Assembly: GCF_021130785.1 (NCBI RefSeq)
Contig: NC_060213.1
Location: forward strand, 61,722,001-61,786,000
Reading direction: 5' to 3'
Source of the DNA: Homalodisca vitripennis
Taxonomy: Eukaryota > Arthropoda > Insecta > Hemiptera > Cicadellidae
DNA: 64,000 bases
Both the position numbers and the translations under genes were made by a program. A model generated the notes under the pieces. That model searched no databases, was not told where the DNA came from, and worked only from the letters and a program-made list of their open reading frames with translations. Below are positions 21,620 through 32,635 of this stretch, one piece after another. Numbering within the stretch: the stretch's first letter is position 1; each line of letters begins with the position of its first letter.

Positions 21620-24600
21620 TGTCAACAAAACACTTTAAACAAAAATTTCTTCACTTTTCAAATTTCACTTTTAAACCAAAGTAATGAACTTATTGTAATG
21701 ACTATATTGAAAATTCACAATAACCAATACGTAAAATATTTTTATTCCGTACCGCCTTTCTGTATGCGACAAAGATAGCCTTCATATCGAAAGACCTTAC
21801 AGAATTTTATTTAGTGATTATATGAGGAAACCAATACAAAGCACTATCTTCAATGTTACGAATTTATATTTTATAAGAAAAAAACAATAATGAATGATTT
21901 TTAATAGTCGGCACGTTTTATAAAGTCCTAATATATCAAAAGTTTATCGCACTCTAAACACGAATTTGTATTTCCCATAGCTTTGTATCGGCCTACTGCA
22001 AGCAAGACATTTCCCTTCTTATATAAGGTGTGGTTCAATATCCTTGATTTATTTCTGGATAAGAGGCGCAAAGAACGACTCCTTAACCAACTCCTTCGGA
22101 AGATGTCGGTTTGATAGCAATGTAATTTTCTTGCCGAAGTGGGTCAAAAACAAAACGATCTCGGTGAAGAACAGTCGATACCGGCGCATTGACAAAACAA
22201 GGCAAGATAACTATCTCCCCCTCTCAGATTGAAACACGCATGAGCTCCGCCCAGCCGCCAGGCACGGCATCGTTATATTAAAACACAGTTGATACACCGA
22301 TGTCAGTCACAGTTCCTACAAGATTTGTAGGAAGTTCGGTACTGTATGACATGCAGTATATACAAACACTTGTGTATGAACGGGATGACGTTTTTAATAA
22401 ATGTAACTCTCAGCGCAGAGACAGCAGAATAAATTAAGACTCCTGTTTTGACAGCTGGTATTAAGGGTCACTACAAAGTTTGTAATTTTTGTTATTTTGT
22501 CTTGCTATTATTTAAAACTGCTTTTATGAAATATTATGATGTGTCTTATGTCCACGCACCGAAAACCAATTAACATCGCATAACACATAACCTGTGTTTT
22601 CTTGAAACATTTACACAAATTTATTGTAAGGTTATAAATTACAATAAAGGGTTACAAAAGCATTAAAAATACATATTTATTCTAATATCATATTTTGTAC
22701 AGTTCAATACACTTATAACCAACTATGAGACACGTAAATGCAAGTTAAATCAGTGTCAGCTAACCGCATGCAGACCAAGTATTTGGCGGAAATTGGCGAT
22801 ATTTTAGACTTTTAATCTAGTTGTCTGGTGACGATATAAGTAATTTTTTGTTGCCTTGATGTCGTTAAGTATGCCAAGCTAAAAACAATTTGGTACGAGA
22901 AAAAAATGGTTTGATATTTTTAACTCTCTCGATATCCTCCTGTACCTTTTACCGTTATTTATTTGCTTTATATATTTTTTTTCTCTACTCTGTTAATCGT
23001 TACTGGCTAGTATTATTTTTCTCCAATGTTTCTTGGAACAAAATTCTTGGCGGAATAATTACTTAATCAACACGCGTAGTAACTTTTCTCTTTTGAACTT
23101 TGTAGCCGTACGACACTTTACCGGTTACCGTCTCACGCGCCTTGTCCGTAAGTAAAATTAACCTTTTTCGTATTACAAATTAGCCCTTTCAGGCGAGAAT
23201 ACTGTTTTGAATGTAATTGAAAGTACATTTGTAAATAGTAGAGTAACTTATGACGATGACTTTAGAATGATGATGTTTTATTTGCCAGATTAATACAGAT
23301 AGTAGTTGTGGCAATTGCCTTATGACGAAATCACGTTGTCGTGATTATAAGTTGTCTCGATAAATGGCTAATACCGTCGCGATTTTGTTTTAGGCGAGTT
23401 CTTGTTCAACTTCGAGTACTTCCATTATTCATGTTCTAGACTTCTAGTCTTCTAATCTCCCTTTTTGTGACTGCAGCTGTAATGACGAGTCAAGATGCTG
23501 ACGCCGCGGTGTGTGAGTCGACGTCAACGTGAAGGGAAGTAATTTTAGAGTTTTATTCAATGATTAGGTTCGTAGGCAAAATTCCAAAGAACATTGGAAC
23601 ATTAGACCTATCCCCCCAGATATCATTTTAGTTCATTATTATTCTATTTCGCCAGCAACGTGGCGAGTCCTAATTTTATTTTAACATCCACAAGTGGTGC
23701 TTGTAGTCATTATTTGCCGTAATTAAATTTATAAGTAAACTATGAAACGTCGAGTATTCATTACTACCACCTCAGGTGTTTCCAACATGGTCTGCACGAA
23801 ACAAACCGAAAGTAACCGGTACAGATTACTGTTACAGGTACTTTGACGATACAGATACTTTACACGTTTATCACCGTTCCTGATACAAAGTACCCGGAAT
23901 AGTTTAGCAGTAACAGTAACTGGAACATGTGACTGTGCCATTTTAGGAGTACTCTGTTACGTATGATTCAAAATAAGTACAAGTACATTTCGTACTCGGT
24001 TACTGACAGTACCGGGCACAGGTAAAAGTTACAAGAATAGTAAGCAACTTCACTTTTGTGGTTGCTGCATGACGGTGAAATTCAAATATTTAGAGTTTTG
24101 AATATAGTTAAAATTACTATACGCAATGTCGTATACTTCGTAAACTAAAACAGTTATAAAGTTCAAACAGTTGAATTGATATATTTTACTATGATTAATT
24201 TCAACGTTTCAACGTAATTGTTATTTTTAATCTAAAATAGACTATTAGGCGATCGATTATTTTAAAATGAGCTCCTCTTGTGGGGGGGGGGGGAGCAGAT
24301 ACCGTTCGTCCACCCCTTCGGTGCGCCCCTGGTGTCAAGGTAACTCATTGCTTCCCTCATTGCATAAAACTCAAAACTTGAACCATTAAAAAAATTGTTA
24401 AAAATATACTTTGGTGCATTTTATATAGTTGAGCATTTTTTCCAACGCCACTGGAGTAATCAGTAATTAACCCCCACCCTGATATTCTGGAGTTAGCAGT
24501 GTGAATGGTAGCAATTTGTTAACAAAACAGTATGTCTTAGTGTGTGTGGGTGGTTAGGTAAGAAAAATAAAACGATAACGCTTGCAACACAATTGTAATT

Positions 24601-24849
24601 TAATCATTGCAATAAAGAAATTATTATTATTTGGTACGTTTCTTAAGAGGATTACTGGAACCGCTCAAGGTGAGATTCTGTTGTTTTCACATCAGGAGTA
24701 TGTTTTCTTAGACATCTCTCTATCTCAATTAAACACAATTATATATTTTAATTATGCTGATGTAAATGTTTAGCACATAAAGATACGGTTGAGCAGAAAA
24801 AACTAGAGAATAATTTGAGTTTTTCGATAACAAGTAAGTGTGCATTACT
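21620..24849. other. AT-rich DNA with two weak mini-exon candidates
   Basis: Apart from the promoter candidate there is no recognised gene. A 42-bp GC-rich segment (23106-23147) lies between CTTTGTAG and GTAAGTA. A 36-bp segment (23477-23512) lies between TTTTTGTGACTGCAG and GTGAGT and contains ATG followed by TSQDADAAV. A run of 12 G (24282-24293), followed by an inverted hAT-like end (GGTGCGCCCCTG, about 24320-24331), suggests a fragment of another hAT element whose second end I could not find. Confidence 0.2.
22258..22334 (+). promoter_or_regulatory. Candidate core promoter: TATA box, initiator and downstream hairpin
   Basis: TATATTAAAA begins at 22275. The arthropod initiator TCAGT (22304-22308) has its A about 31 bp downstream, the textbook spacing. 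A GC-rich block (CGCCCAGCCGCC) lies just upstream. From about +9 to +29 there is a perfect hairpin, TTCCTACAA/TTGTAGGAA with a 3-nt loop (22314-22334). Transcription would run rightwards. The first ATG downstream (about 22350) opens a frame of only 28 codons, so this would be a non-coding first exon or a short RNA. The geometry is good but unsupported by any gene body. Confidence 0.33.
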
Positions 24850-25270
24850 GAAGGAAACAGGATTTTTCCGGACATTTGCCATCGTTCAGTGAAACAAGAA
24901 ATCAGTAACATTATGTTTCGAGATCTACAATCTGATCTCTTCTTCAGGTAAATGTAACCTAATACATAATTACAAACTAGGTTAAAATAAACAAATCATG
25001 CCAAAGCGTTGTGGCACGCCTAAGTCAGGAATCACAACCACCATGTTGTTTGTCAACTCCACTAACTCTAAAAACATGCACTTAATAAAAAACTATACAC
25101 AACACTAATCATTAACACTGAACTACAGAATACAGGTCACAATACAGGTCTGCATTCGTCTACTAACTAACCACCTACGACTGAATGGTGATCAGATCTC
25201 GAAACGTAGTGTTACTGATTTCTTGTTTCACTGAACGATGGAAAATTCCGGAAAAATCCTGTTTCCTTCA
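24850..25270. mobile_element. Penelope-like or foldback element with about 70-80 bp inverted arms
   Basis: The left arm runs from GAAGGAAACAGGATTTTTCC through ATCGTTCAGTGAAACAAG to CGAGATCT. The right arm is its reverse complement (GATCTCGAAACGTAGTG to CCTGTTTCCTTC). The left arm carries a full hammerhead-like motif on the minus strand (24947-24915): CTGAAGA, a perfect 6-bp stem II (GAGATC/GATCTC) and GAAAC. The right arm has only the GAAAC half. The middle of about 240 bp shares blocks with the 61504 copy (AAACTAG.TTAAAATAAAC, AATCACAACCACCATG). There is no coding capacity, and I found no clear target duplication. Confidence 0.75.
24915..24947 (-). ncRNA. Hammerhead ribozyme-like motif
   Basis: Minus strand: CTGAAGA, one extra A, GAGATC, 8-nt loop, GATCTC, GAAAC. 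The core matches CUGANGA...GAAA, and stem II is perfect. The extra A between core and stem departs from the canonical fold, and stem I pairing is not obvious, so activity is uncertain. Confidence 0.5.
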
Positions 25271-25279
25271 CAATCCTTC

Positions 25280-26006
25280 CATTGTCAAAAGTAACCTTCA
25301 AACTATGCATTACTATTAGCGAAAGCTATTGATGATTACCACGGTTATTGTACTTGCATGAGTGTATCTTTCCAAGGAGATTCTATAAATAATTGGACAA
25401 AAATTCATCGATTTTCCCTCTAATTTGAATTCCAGTCCATTCTTCGCTCTGCATAAATTGAGAGTATGTGCAATGAGAGTACTGAGTAAGCTCGTACATC
25501 GTAGAGTTTATGATAAGTTTGTATCGTCTAGGTTGCTTAGAGGTATCAACACCAGAGTTCACAGTGGTAGGTACGTGAACTTTGCTGGATTTCGTAGTCC
25601 GTCTACCTGTCTAGATCACAAGGTGGATATGGGTGAAAAATAGGTTGATATTCTGAAAATCGTCATATTATCAACCTTCTTCTCACCTACCTTTATTTCC
25701 TTTTTTTGATCTCTTTTTCTTCTGTGTGACTGGCTGTGCTTCTGGCGATATAAAAGAAAAGTCAGACACTATACCCCAAACGAATTAAGATGTTCAGTGG
25801 AGTACGAATAGTAAACTCTATAGTCTGTCAGAAAATCCATTACCCCTGAAGGATGACTGACCCTGCCGAGAAGTTTCTCATACAGCACTCATAGACCAAA
25901 CGGTTGGGCTGAACTATCAATCACATTATTAATTAATATGTGATTTAGTTGATTTTAGTACATATGCATGCAATCTTCATACCAAAAGGAAGAAAATGAA
26001 TCCCAA
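25280..26006. other. No recognised gene
   Basis: A plus-strand frame of 72 codons at 25425-25643 is open but matches nothing I know. The rest is AT-rich. Confidence 0.2.
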
Positions 26007-26632
26007 CAAGGTTGTGGCCTGGGCAAGATTTATTGGTGGTGGGGGGGGGGGGGGGGGGTTGAAGACGCAATTTGGAAGCCACCCACGGAAACATTTACAA
26101 TTTTAAAACTTTCAAGTTTAAGTAGCAAAATAGTGGATTTTGCACAAAGCGTTTTTAATTCATTGAACAGGTTTTATTGACTATTGATATTCATAATTGT
26201 GGAGGCTCTGTTTTAGTAGGCTGAGCAGGATTAATAATTGGAATTGATTAGAGTTACGTAGTAATGTAATTACAAAAAATATTCTTTTATTGTCTGAAAA
26301 ACACAGTACATAGTATACAAATCCACATTAAGAAATGATAATATGTAAAAAGGTTTTTACAAAATTTAAGTTCTACTTGACTTCTGAACCATCGTATCTA
26401 GTACTTGTTGTGAAGAAACTGATGTGTTTCCGTAGTGAACAGAAGGTAAGGCAAGTTCAGTCTACCGCTCATTCCCCATTTTGTTCCTTAAAAGGTTGAC
26501 CCGTTTCAATGTTGAGAATGATCTTTCAGTAGTAATATTGAATAATCAAAATATTAATAATTGTTTGTTAAACAATGGAAAAATTAAAAAAATTGAGGGG
26601 ATCCCTGAACTTCCTCGCTGGCTACGTCCTTG
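26007..26632. mobile_element. Short hAT derivative, about 626 bp
   Basis: The ends are inverted: CAAGGTTGTGGCCTGG on the left, and CAAGGACGTAGCCAGC as the reverse complement of the right end. Possible decayed 8-bp duplications are AATCCCAA and AAACCTAT (5 of 8 identical). Inside, next to the left end, is a run of 18 G; on the minus strand is the C-terminal piece of a hAT transposase (26366-26536). Most of the transposase is deleted. Confidence 0.75.
26366..26536 (-). pseudogene. hAT transposase C-terminal dimerisation domain remnant
   Basis: The minus-strand frame reads ITTERSFSTLKRV, then LLRNKMGNER, then a TAG stop, then TELALPSVHYGN and later VLDTMVQKSSRT before TAA. The TERSFS.LKR..L.RN.MG.ERL..LAL signature is that of the hAT dimerisation domain found in ZMYM1-like proteins. 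The in-frame TAG replaces the leucine expected after NER. It is inactive and much diverged. Confidence 0.88.
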
Positions 26633-29299
26633 AAACCTATTGTAAATAAAAACATGTCGTACTTATGAAATAGTAAAGGTAATTTTAATTTAAAGGACTA
26701 TTACAAGCATCATTTCACTTTTTTTTGTAGAGATAACAATAGAATTAGTTGAATACACTAAAAAAAGTAACTCCATGTTATGAGTCGATGACAGGCCAGG
26801 CAGGTGGAAGAATTGTGACTACCAGCTCTGTTGTTTTGTGTGTAGTGGTAGTGCCTGTACTCTGGCAGGAGTAACGCTTCTGCTGAAAGAGTGTAGTAGT
26901 GTACCATTATGCACCTTTAGATTCTACAATACACTAATTTTACAGGTAGTAATAACTTATTATCTCTACCTTTATATCAATATATTGCCTAAGAACAACA
27001 CTGTACTAAACTACACAACACAAATTAACCATAAAAACTTAGGTGAGAAAAAGTCCCAGGGTTGCTACTTATTCTGATTAACTTTCACCATCTTTATTAC
27101 ACTTTTATATCCCCCTTCTTGCGAGAGAATGGCAGACTTTGGACGTAAAGGGGAGTCTAGACTTGGGGCAGACAGACGGACAGTAAGGGGGGGGGGGTTT
27201 CACGACCGGGGAGTCACCATCACATTGTCACACCCCTGGGCCCATCGGGCGTCGTTCACGGCTGTTTTATGCCCTTAGGGAGCCTGTTGCGTAAATTGTG
27301 TCATCCTCTGAAATGGAAACTGTCTCTGTCCAAAGCCCTCTTTCTTTATATATGTACGCTTAGGCGGTCCAATAAGGTTGATTTCGTGGTCCCAGCGTGT
27401 TGTGAGAGTCCAGGAAGCACTTGGAAATGTTGTCCACTTAAATAATTTATACGAAATTTTAGAACATTGTTAAATATGTTTTCATAAGAAATATTTAATT
27501 TTTGTTCCAGCGACCGTTCCAAGGCTATAAGTTAGTTGATTAGCTTAAGAAAAAATGTGTACACTACAAGCACCCAACGACCACGATCACCTAGAATAGA
27601 ACCAAGTTAAGATCTTTGTGCATACAAGCCCTAGACACGTTAAAGTCACGTACGGTGATTGTGCCAAATGATTTTCCTGTTACTTTGTCGACGATCACCA
27701 GTTACGGAACTCGCAGAAAAGAGAGCTTGTCAAAGGTAACAAATGTTATTTGTTATTGGCTGAGAGTAAGAGTATGTCATATTATTGAAATCACCATTTA
27801 TATTCCGTACAGGGTTTTGATAATATCATATTACCATTTATTATTATTATAAACGCCTGTACGGAATTGTTATTCATTTTAGCCTAATTTATACACATTG
27901 TCATATTAATGTTTACATCTCTGCATTGTCTTAGAGTTTACTTCATACAAGTATATAGCTTGGCCCTTAGCTAACTAGCAATCTTAATTGATTAAACAAT
28001 AGGATAAAAAGTGTGTAATGGCGACAGTTCATGCCGGAAATGGGAATTCTCGTTTCCGGTGAGCTAGGGATTTTGAGTAACTACTATTTTACTATTATCT
28101 ATAGTCATTATAAAAGATAGATACATTTCTTGAAATAAATTATTAATCCTAAATAATTTTTTTACTGAATAATCATGTTGTGTTAAGATAGGTAATTAAG
28201 AATTGATGATAATTAAATGTTTGTTATGTAATCTCATCTAAGTCTCATAAAAGCACTAAACTCCCCTGTAAAAAAAAGCGAAGTGTATTATGGAAATTTC
28301 ATCGCTGCAGCTCTGTATTGTTTATACAGAAAACGATCCATAGAATAAAATGAAATGAGACAGTTTCCAGCTAATAACATATCTTTTCTTGATTACACAA
28401 TAAAATAAATTGTGCTCGCATTTAGAACGAAATGGGTACCTTTACGACGTGTTTTAAATCCTTCTTAAAAAATGTAGACTGTTATCATTCGTCTGAATAT
28501 CCAACGTTAAGACAAAGTTAAACGTTTCCCAAGATGTGATTCAAAGGGTGAGAAGGGGATGGATAATGGGAGATAGCAGGTTGCACTGAGCAGTAATAAA
28601 CAACCCTTGAGTGCCCAGGGGGTGGGGGATCATCCCGGGCCCGGGGCAGGGGTGTGTGACAGATAGCTACATCCCCGGGCCTGGGTAGCCCGGATAGCTA
28701 ACTGGAGGAAGGGGTCAAAGATTTATGTCGTGGCCATTATTGTAATTACACGTAATTAAGCCGGGGGCGCACTTTCAACACATTCGCACTAAATAACGCC
28801 GAGTTGCGTGAAACACACTTTCAACTTGATCAAATCAGGTGTCCATTAAATCGCTGCAACGGGATGAGACTTTCTTAGCGGCAATTACAGCAAATCAGAG
28901 TGATCTAGACGATACAGTATGGTGGTTATCAGAAGATGTTACCTTATCGGAGGATATGAGATATATTTTATTGGCTTACCACAACTCGTAACGGTTATTA
29001 TTATACAAATTGAAATTCTTCCTTCTACTATGACTTTGAATATTTTTCATCATAACATGCCTGGATTTATTTTGTTAATAGTAATAATAATATATAAAAT
29101 AATAATAGTCCCATGTCTGTGTACTTTGTAATAAAACGGCTCTTCTGTCATACAGTTGAGCTTGACATGCAAAGTTTTAACTAAATGTCCGATCAGTTTT
29201 GAAGTAAAAAACAGGTTAGTTTGCTGAAATGGGGTCTGGAAGTGAAGTAAATAAAGAAGCCTTGATTATTTTAATGCTCATCACACAAACTGAGAAAAT
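26633..29299. other. AT-rich DNA with GC-rich patches at 27120-27420 and 28550-28720
   Basis: No gene is recognised. The first patch holds a run of 11 G (27187-27197) and, about 35 bp on, CACACCCCTG, which resembles an inverted hAT end. The second contains several CCCGGG palindromes. Neither patch has a convincing open frame. Confidence 0.2.
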
Positions 29300-30130
29300 G
29301 AGTGATTTCATGTTTAATACAAAGGACACAATAAAGAAAGTAATGAATAGCATAAGGTTATATGATCAAATATCTACATAAATTATTGAATCCGTTAGTC
29401 CATTTGCCATTGAAGCTGTAATTTTCGTGATAAATGAATCACTAACTAATGGGGCATGCCCACAAGCTTGGAAGAACAAAATTGATCGTCCTTTACCCAA
29501 AGTTGCCACTCCAACTACTTTGAACCTATTGGGCCCAATATCCATACTTTAAGCAAAGTTCAAGATCTTAGAGAAAATATTGATTCAACAAATAACAGAG
29601 CACGTGAATAAAAATAAAGTACCTCCAAAATTACAGTTGGGCTTTAGACAGAATAATAGTGTTTGTACTCTATTGAGAAATGTTATAGTGACGACAAGGA
29701 TAAGGGGAAATATAACTCACTTACAATGCTCGACTATTCTAAAGCTTTTGACTCATTAGATCACAATATTTTAATTGCAAAGACACATGTTTATAGATTC
29801 AGTAATGATGTTTCGGCACGGGTAAGATCGTACCCTGAAGACAGGCTACATGCTCGTATTGCCAAACTTCAGGAAAGAGACCACCCCTCTTGCGTAGCTG
29901 CGTGGCGTTCCTCAGGGTAGATGCCTAGGTCCGGTCTTGTTCAAGCTGTAACTGATGATTTTCCTAGCTCTGTGCAAAACTGCACAGCCTTTTTTTTTAT
30001 ATGTAGATGATTCTCAATAGCACTGTTCCTTTGAGCCAGGCCTTATGGCAGAAGCTGTTGGCCAAATTAATGCTGACCTTGAGAGCATCTTAGAAGGGCT
30101 CAAAACTGAACTCAGACAAAACTGAGAACT
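29300..30130 (+). pseudogene. Broken LINE reverse transcriptase (CR1/Jockey-like)
   Basis: Successive frames give the reverse transcriptase order: DTIKKVMNSIRLYD, then SPFAIEAVIFVINES, then CPQAWKNKIDRPLPKVATP, then GPISIL.AKFKILEKIL, then KLQLGFRQNNSV, then motif A as LDYSKAFDSLDHN, then GVPQGRCLGPVLFKL, then the catalytic box as YVDDSQ in place of the usual YADD, then INADLESILEG. There are stops (for example TAA after ISIL) and at least two frameshifts. The endonuclease and 3' parts are missing. The clade assignment is from motif style; it may be the same family as the 48.9-kb fragment. Confidence 0.9.
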
Positions 30131-31400
30131 GTTTTGCACACAGCACCAAAAGACCTCGTGCGGACCTTTCAAAATAGTGGAGTGAGCGTCTCACTCGATG
30201 CATTTTGAATAAAGGCATTTTGATTGATTCATGAGACAGGTGAGCTCGCGCGTTGCCAAGCTGTACAAACCCCAAGGGAAAAGCAAGGGCGCACGTAATG
30301 TAGGTGTTGGCGGTGGTTCAGAATCATCTTCAGCCATTGGGCCGTTTAATCTACGCATCAACGAAATTGATACATTTCTGAAGCAGTGGTAGGAGTTTCT
30401 TTACTGGAAATCTTCCAAACATGAACCTATAAGAGTATTTCATGTATGTTAGACTTATAAAGGTAATTAAGTAGGCCATGTGACTTGGATGGATTTGAAA
30501 TGGTATCAAGTATTCAAATTATGAATATTATTTAATCTTATCTTATTCATTTAAATAATATATATCCCATTATTCTACTATTACAAGTAGGGTTGTAAAC
30601 ATATTTTGTTTAACATTGTTCGTTATGGTGCTAAAATCAAGATTGCCGGCAATACAGGCGGATCCTAAATTTGTCATTTTTGGAGTTAACCAAAGCCAAC
30701 TTTTAGGATCAAGCCTTATTTAGCTTCATCTTAAAAAGTCCCCTATTTGTCTCCATTTAACTTGGGTTAGACCTGCATAATTAGTTATATGAAACGTTGC
30801 CAGTAATATTCACTTACTAGTAATTAACTGTGAATCGCAATTGTTTCGTATATCTCTCTGTAAACAATATCAAATCTATCAGGGCTCAACTTGGAGAAAT
30901 CCAATTTAGAGTTCATCAAAACAAATAGTTGCCCGTCTATTCATTACGCGAGCTACGACATTCTGACTGTTCTATCATTCATCGTGTTTTAAAAGTCTCA
31001 TTTATGATTGTTGCTCTCTGGGCCCTAAAGTCTGTTTTTGACATTTCATTTGTGTAAATTTACCTTGTCGGTTCTCACCTGCTAGTGAAAGGACAGACAG
31101 AATTTAGGAATAATTAGAAGCCCCACTTTTTTCTCCATGACCAAGTATCTTATGGGAAGGGAATACCAGCAAATTCTAACAGGTGGAGGTAAGTGGGTAT
31201 TGGAAATCTAGCCGTGAGCGAATATGAAAAGTGTGGAGTGGAGTCAAATTGTTGTTTTGCTTGATAGATATGATTTTCTTCCACAGATTTTACTTGTTTC
31301 CTCCTCATCAATCCTGGATCGTTTCTGCTGCCTTCGTGTACAACAGCATTTCTCAACAAGTTCAGTGACATCAGAGCAAACGGTTCATTTCTACTATAAT
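30131..31400. other. No recognised gene
   Basis: The part to about 30400 has a more balanced base composition and could be LINE-derived, but I could not align it. The rest is AT-rich. Confidence 0.2.
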
Positions 31401-31410
31401 CATCGTACAA

Positions 31411-31576
31411 TCAGGTAGGTGCGGAGTCAGATGCGTCTGAAGCCGGGGGCGAGACAGATGTCGGCACAGATGACGGGCAGAGAGACTCCGGCGCCGTCGG
31501 GCTACCGGGGGAAAAAATCTCACACGTCTTCGGTAACAGTCCAGATGACACAAAACGTGTGATTCAGTCCTTCTGA
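31411..31576 (+). other. GC-rich open segment, possible exon of either strand
   Basis: After a CAG at 31408-31410, the plus frame encodes acidic, glycine-rich sequence (VGAESDASEAGGETDVG, later KISHVFGNSP) and ends in TGA. AATAAA follows at 31796-31801. The complementary strand is also open, with serine and proline-rich sequence (FSPGSPTAPESLCP). Base composition is clearly unlike the surroundings. The acceptor is weak and I cannot decide the strand. Confidence 0.18.
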
Positions 31577-32062
31577 AAAACCTCACAACGACGATAGTTG
31601 GAAGACGTGAATGGCAATCGTAGAAAAGAGTTGACTCATAACGGAATTGTGGAAGGGACGAGATATGCGTTCAATGTTACTAGAGCACCTCGCACGAAAG
31701 TAGTCCAGTTATGGCTGTTGCATATGAACGCCCCCCTCCCTATTCCCCGCGCCTGTTGTTAGGTTTATGTTTATGGAAAGTTATTAATATGTTGCAATAA
31801 ACAAATACCATCAACTACTACTGTATACAAATATAAGCGCATTCGGCTTCATTCATCTTTTTGCAGACCACACGGTTGTAATCAAACAAGCAGTACAACA
31901 GACCATGGCCACTTTATAGCGAAAATAGCTGGTTGACAGCAACGAAATGGCAACACCGCCTCTAATGTCATGGACTAAATTGATGTGATCTTCTCTAGAT
32001 AGGAACTTAAAATGAATTTATTGAGGTTAAATGCAAGAAACTCCGCTCGCAGGACGAAGAAA

Positions 32063-32170
32063 TTAAACAATTGTGTGTTTGTGTCTCTCGTTTTTTGAGA
32101 TAAGGTACGTGACGTGTGGATTATCCGCTGTACGAACGTCCCGACGCACGTCCGCCGCCTGAGGGGGCCA
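32063..32170 (-). CDS. Candidate terminal coding exon, unknown protein
   Basis: On the minus strand a strong acceptor (CTCTCCCCATATCACCTCCGCAG) is followed by 35 codons and TAA. The frame begins WPPQAADVRRDVRT and ends KNERHKHTIV. AATAAA lies on the same strand 41 bp past the stop (32022-32017). The last residues, T-I-V, would fit a class I PDZ ligand, which is speculation. The block is CpG-rich within AT-rich DNA. Another frame through the same bases is also open (109 codons from 32304), so coding status and frame are unproven. It faces the GC-rich segment at 31411-31576. Confidence 0.25.
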   Translation of the reverse strand, partial: WPPQAADVRRDVRTADNPHVTYLISKNERHKHTIV

Positions 32171-32635
32171 CTGCGGAGGTGATATGGGGAGAGCGAGGGG
32201 TGGTTACAAAAGGACAGAGTCCTGCAAACACTGTACACGCGTGGATTTTCATGTTTACCTTTGTTTGATCTTTCCCTGAGCATCCAGTAAATTTTCGCGT
32301 TCAATAGAACTGTGTTGCGTAATGTTCACGCTTTCTGGCGAGTAAAGAACTGAAATAAACGAGTAGAAACGGTGGATTTTGTCAAGCTCATGCAATATTA
32401 AAATCGGCTTCAGTCAAAGCATGACAAACGTATTTCCCTTCCAATTTTATTTTGAGTATGATAATATGCCATATATTATCACTTTTAGATGTATTCTCTT
32501 TGTAGTTTTATAGATTTTTCAATGACTTTTACATTTTAGAAATTGCCACTGCATTAAAATATAAAAAATAAATAATATGTTTATTTTTATGTTATTTTTA
32601 CTATTTTATATGTGTTTATATGTTTTGAGTATAAA

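Noticed and set aside
23760..24030. Satellite suggested by repeated AGTAAC and GTAC words
   Set aside because: The words are frequent but without constant spacing or a definable unit.
26838..27077. 79-codon plus frame as a membrane protein
   Set aside because: Hydrophobic content follows from AT-rich codons; no start context, no splice signal and no resemblance to a family.
27187..28660. A hAT element bounded by CACCCCTG near 27230 and CAGGGGTGTG near 28645
   Set aside because: The two ends face away from each other, and no 8-bp duplication joins them.
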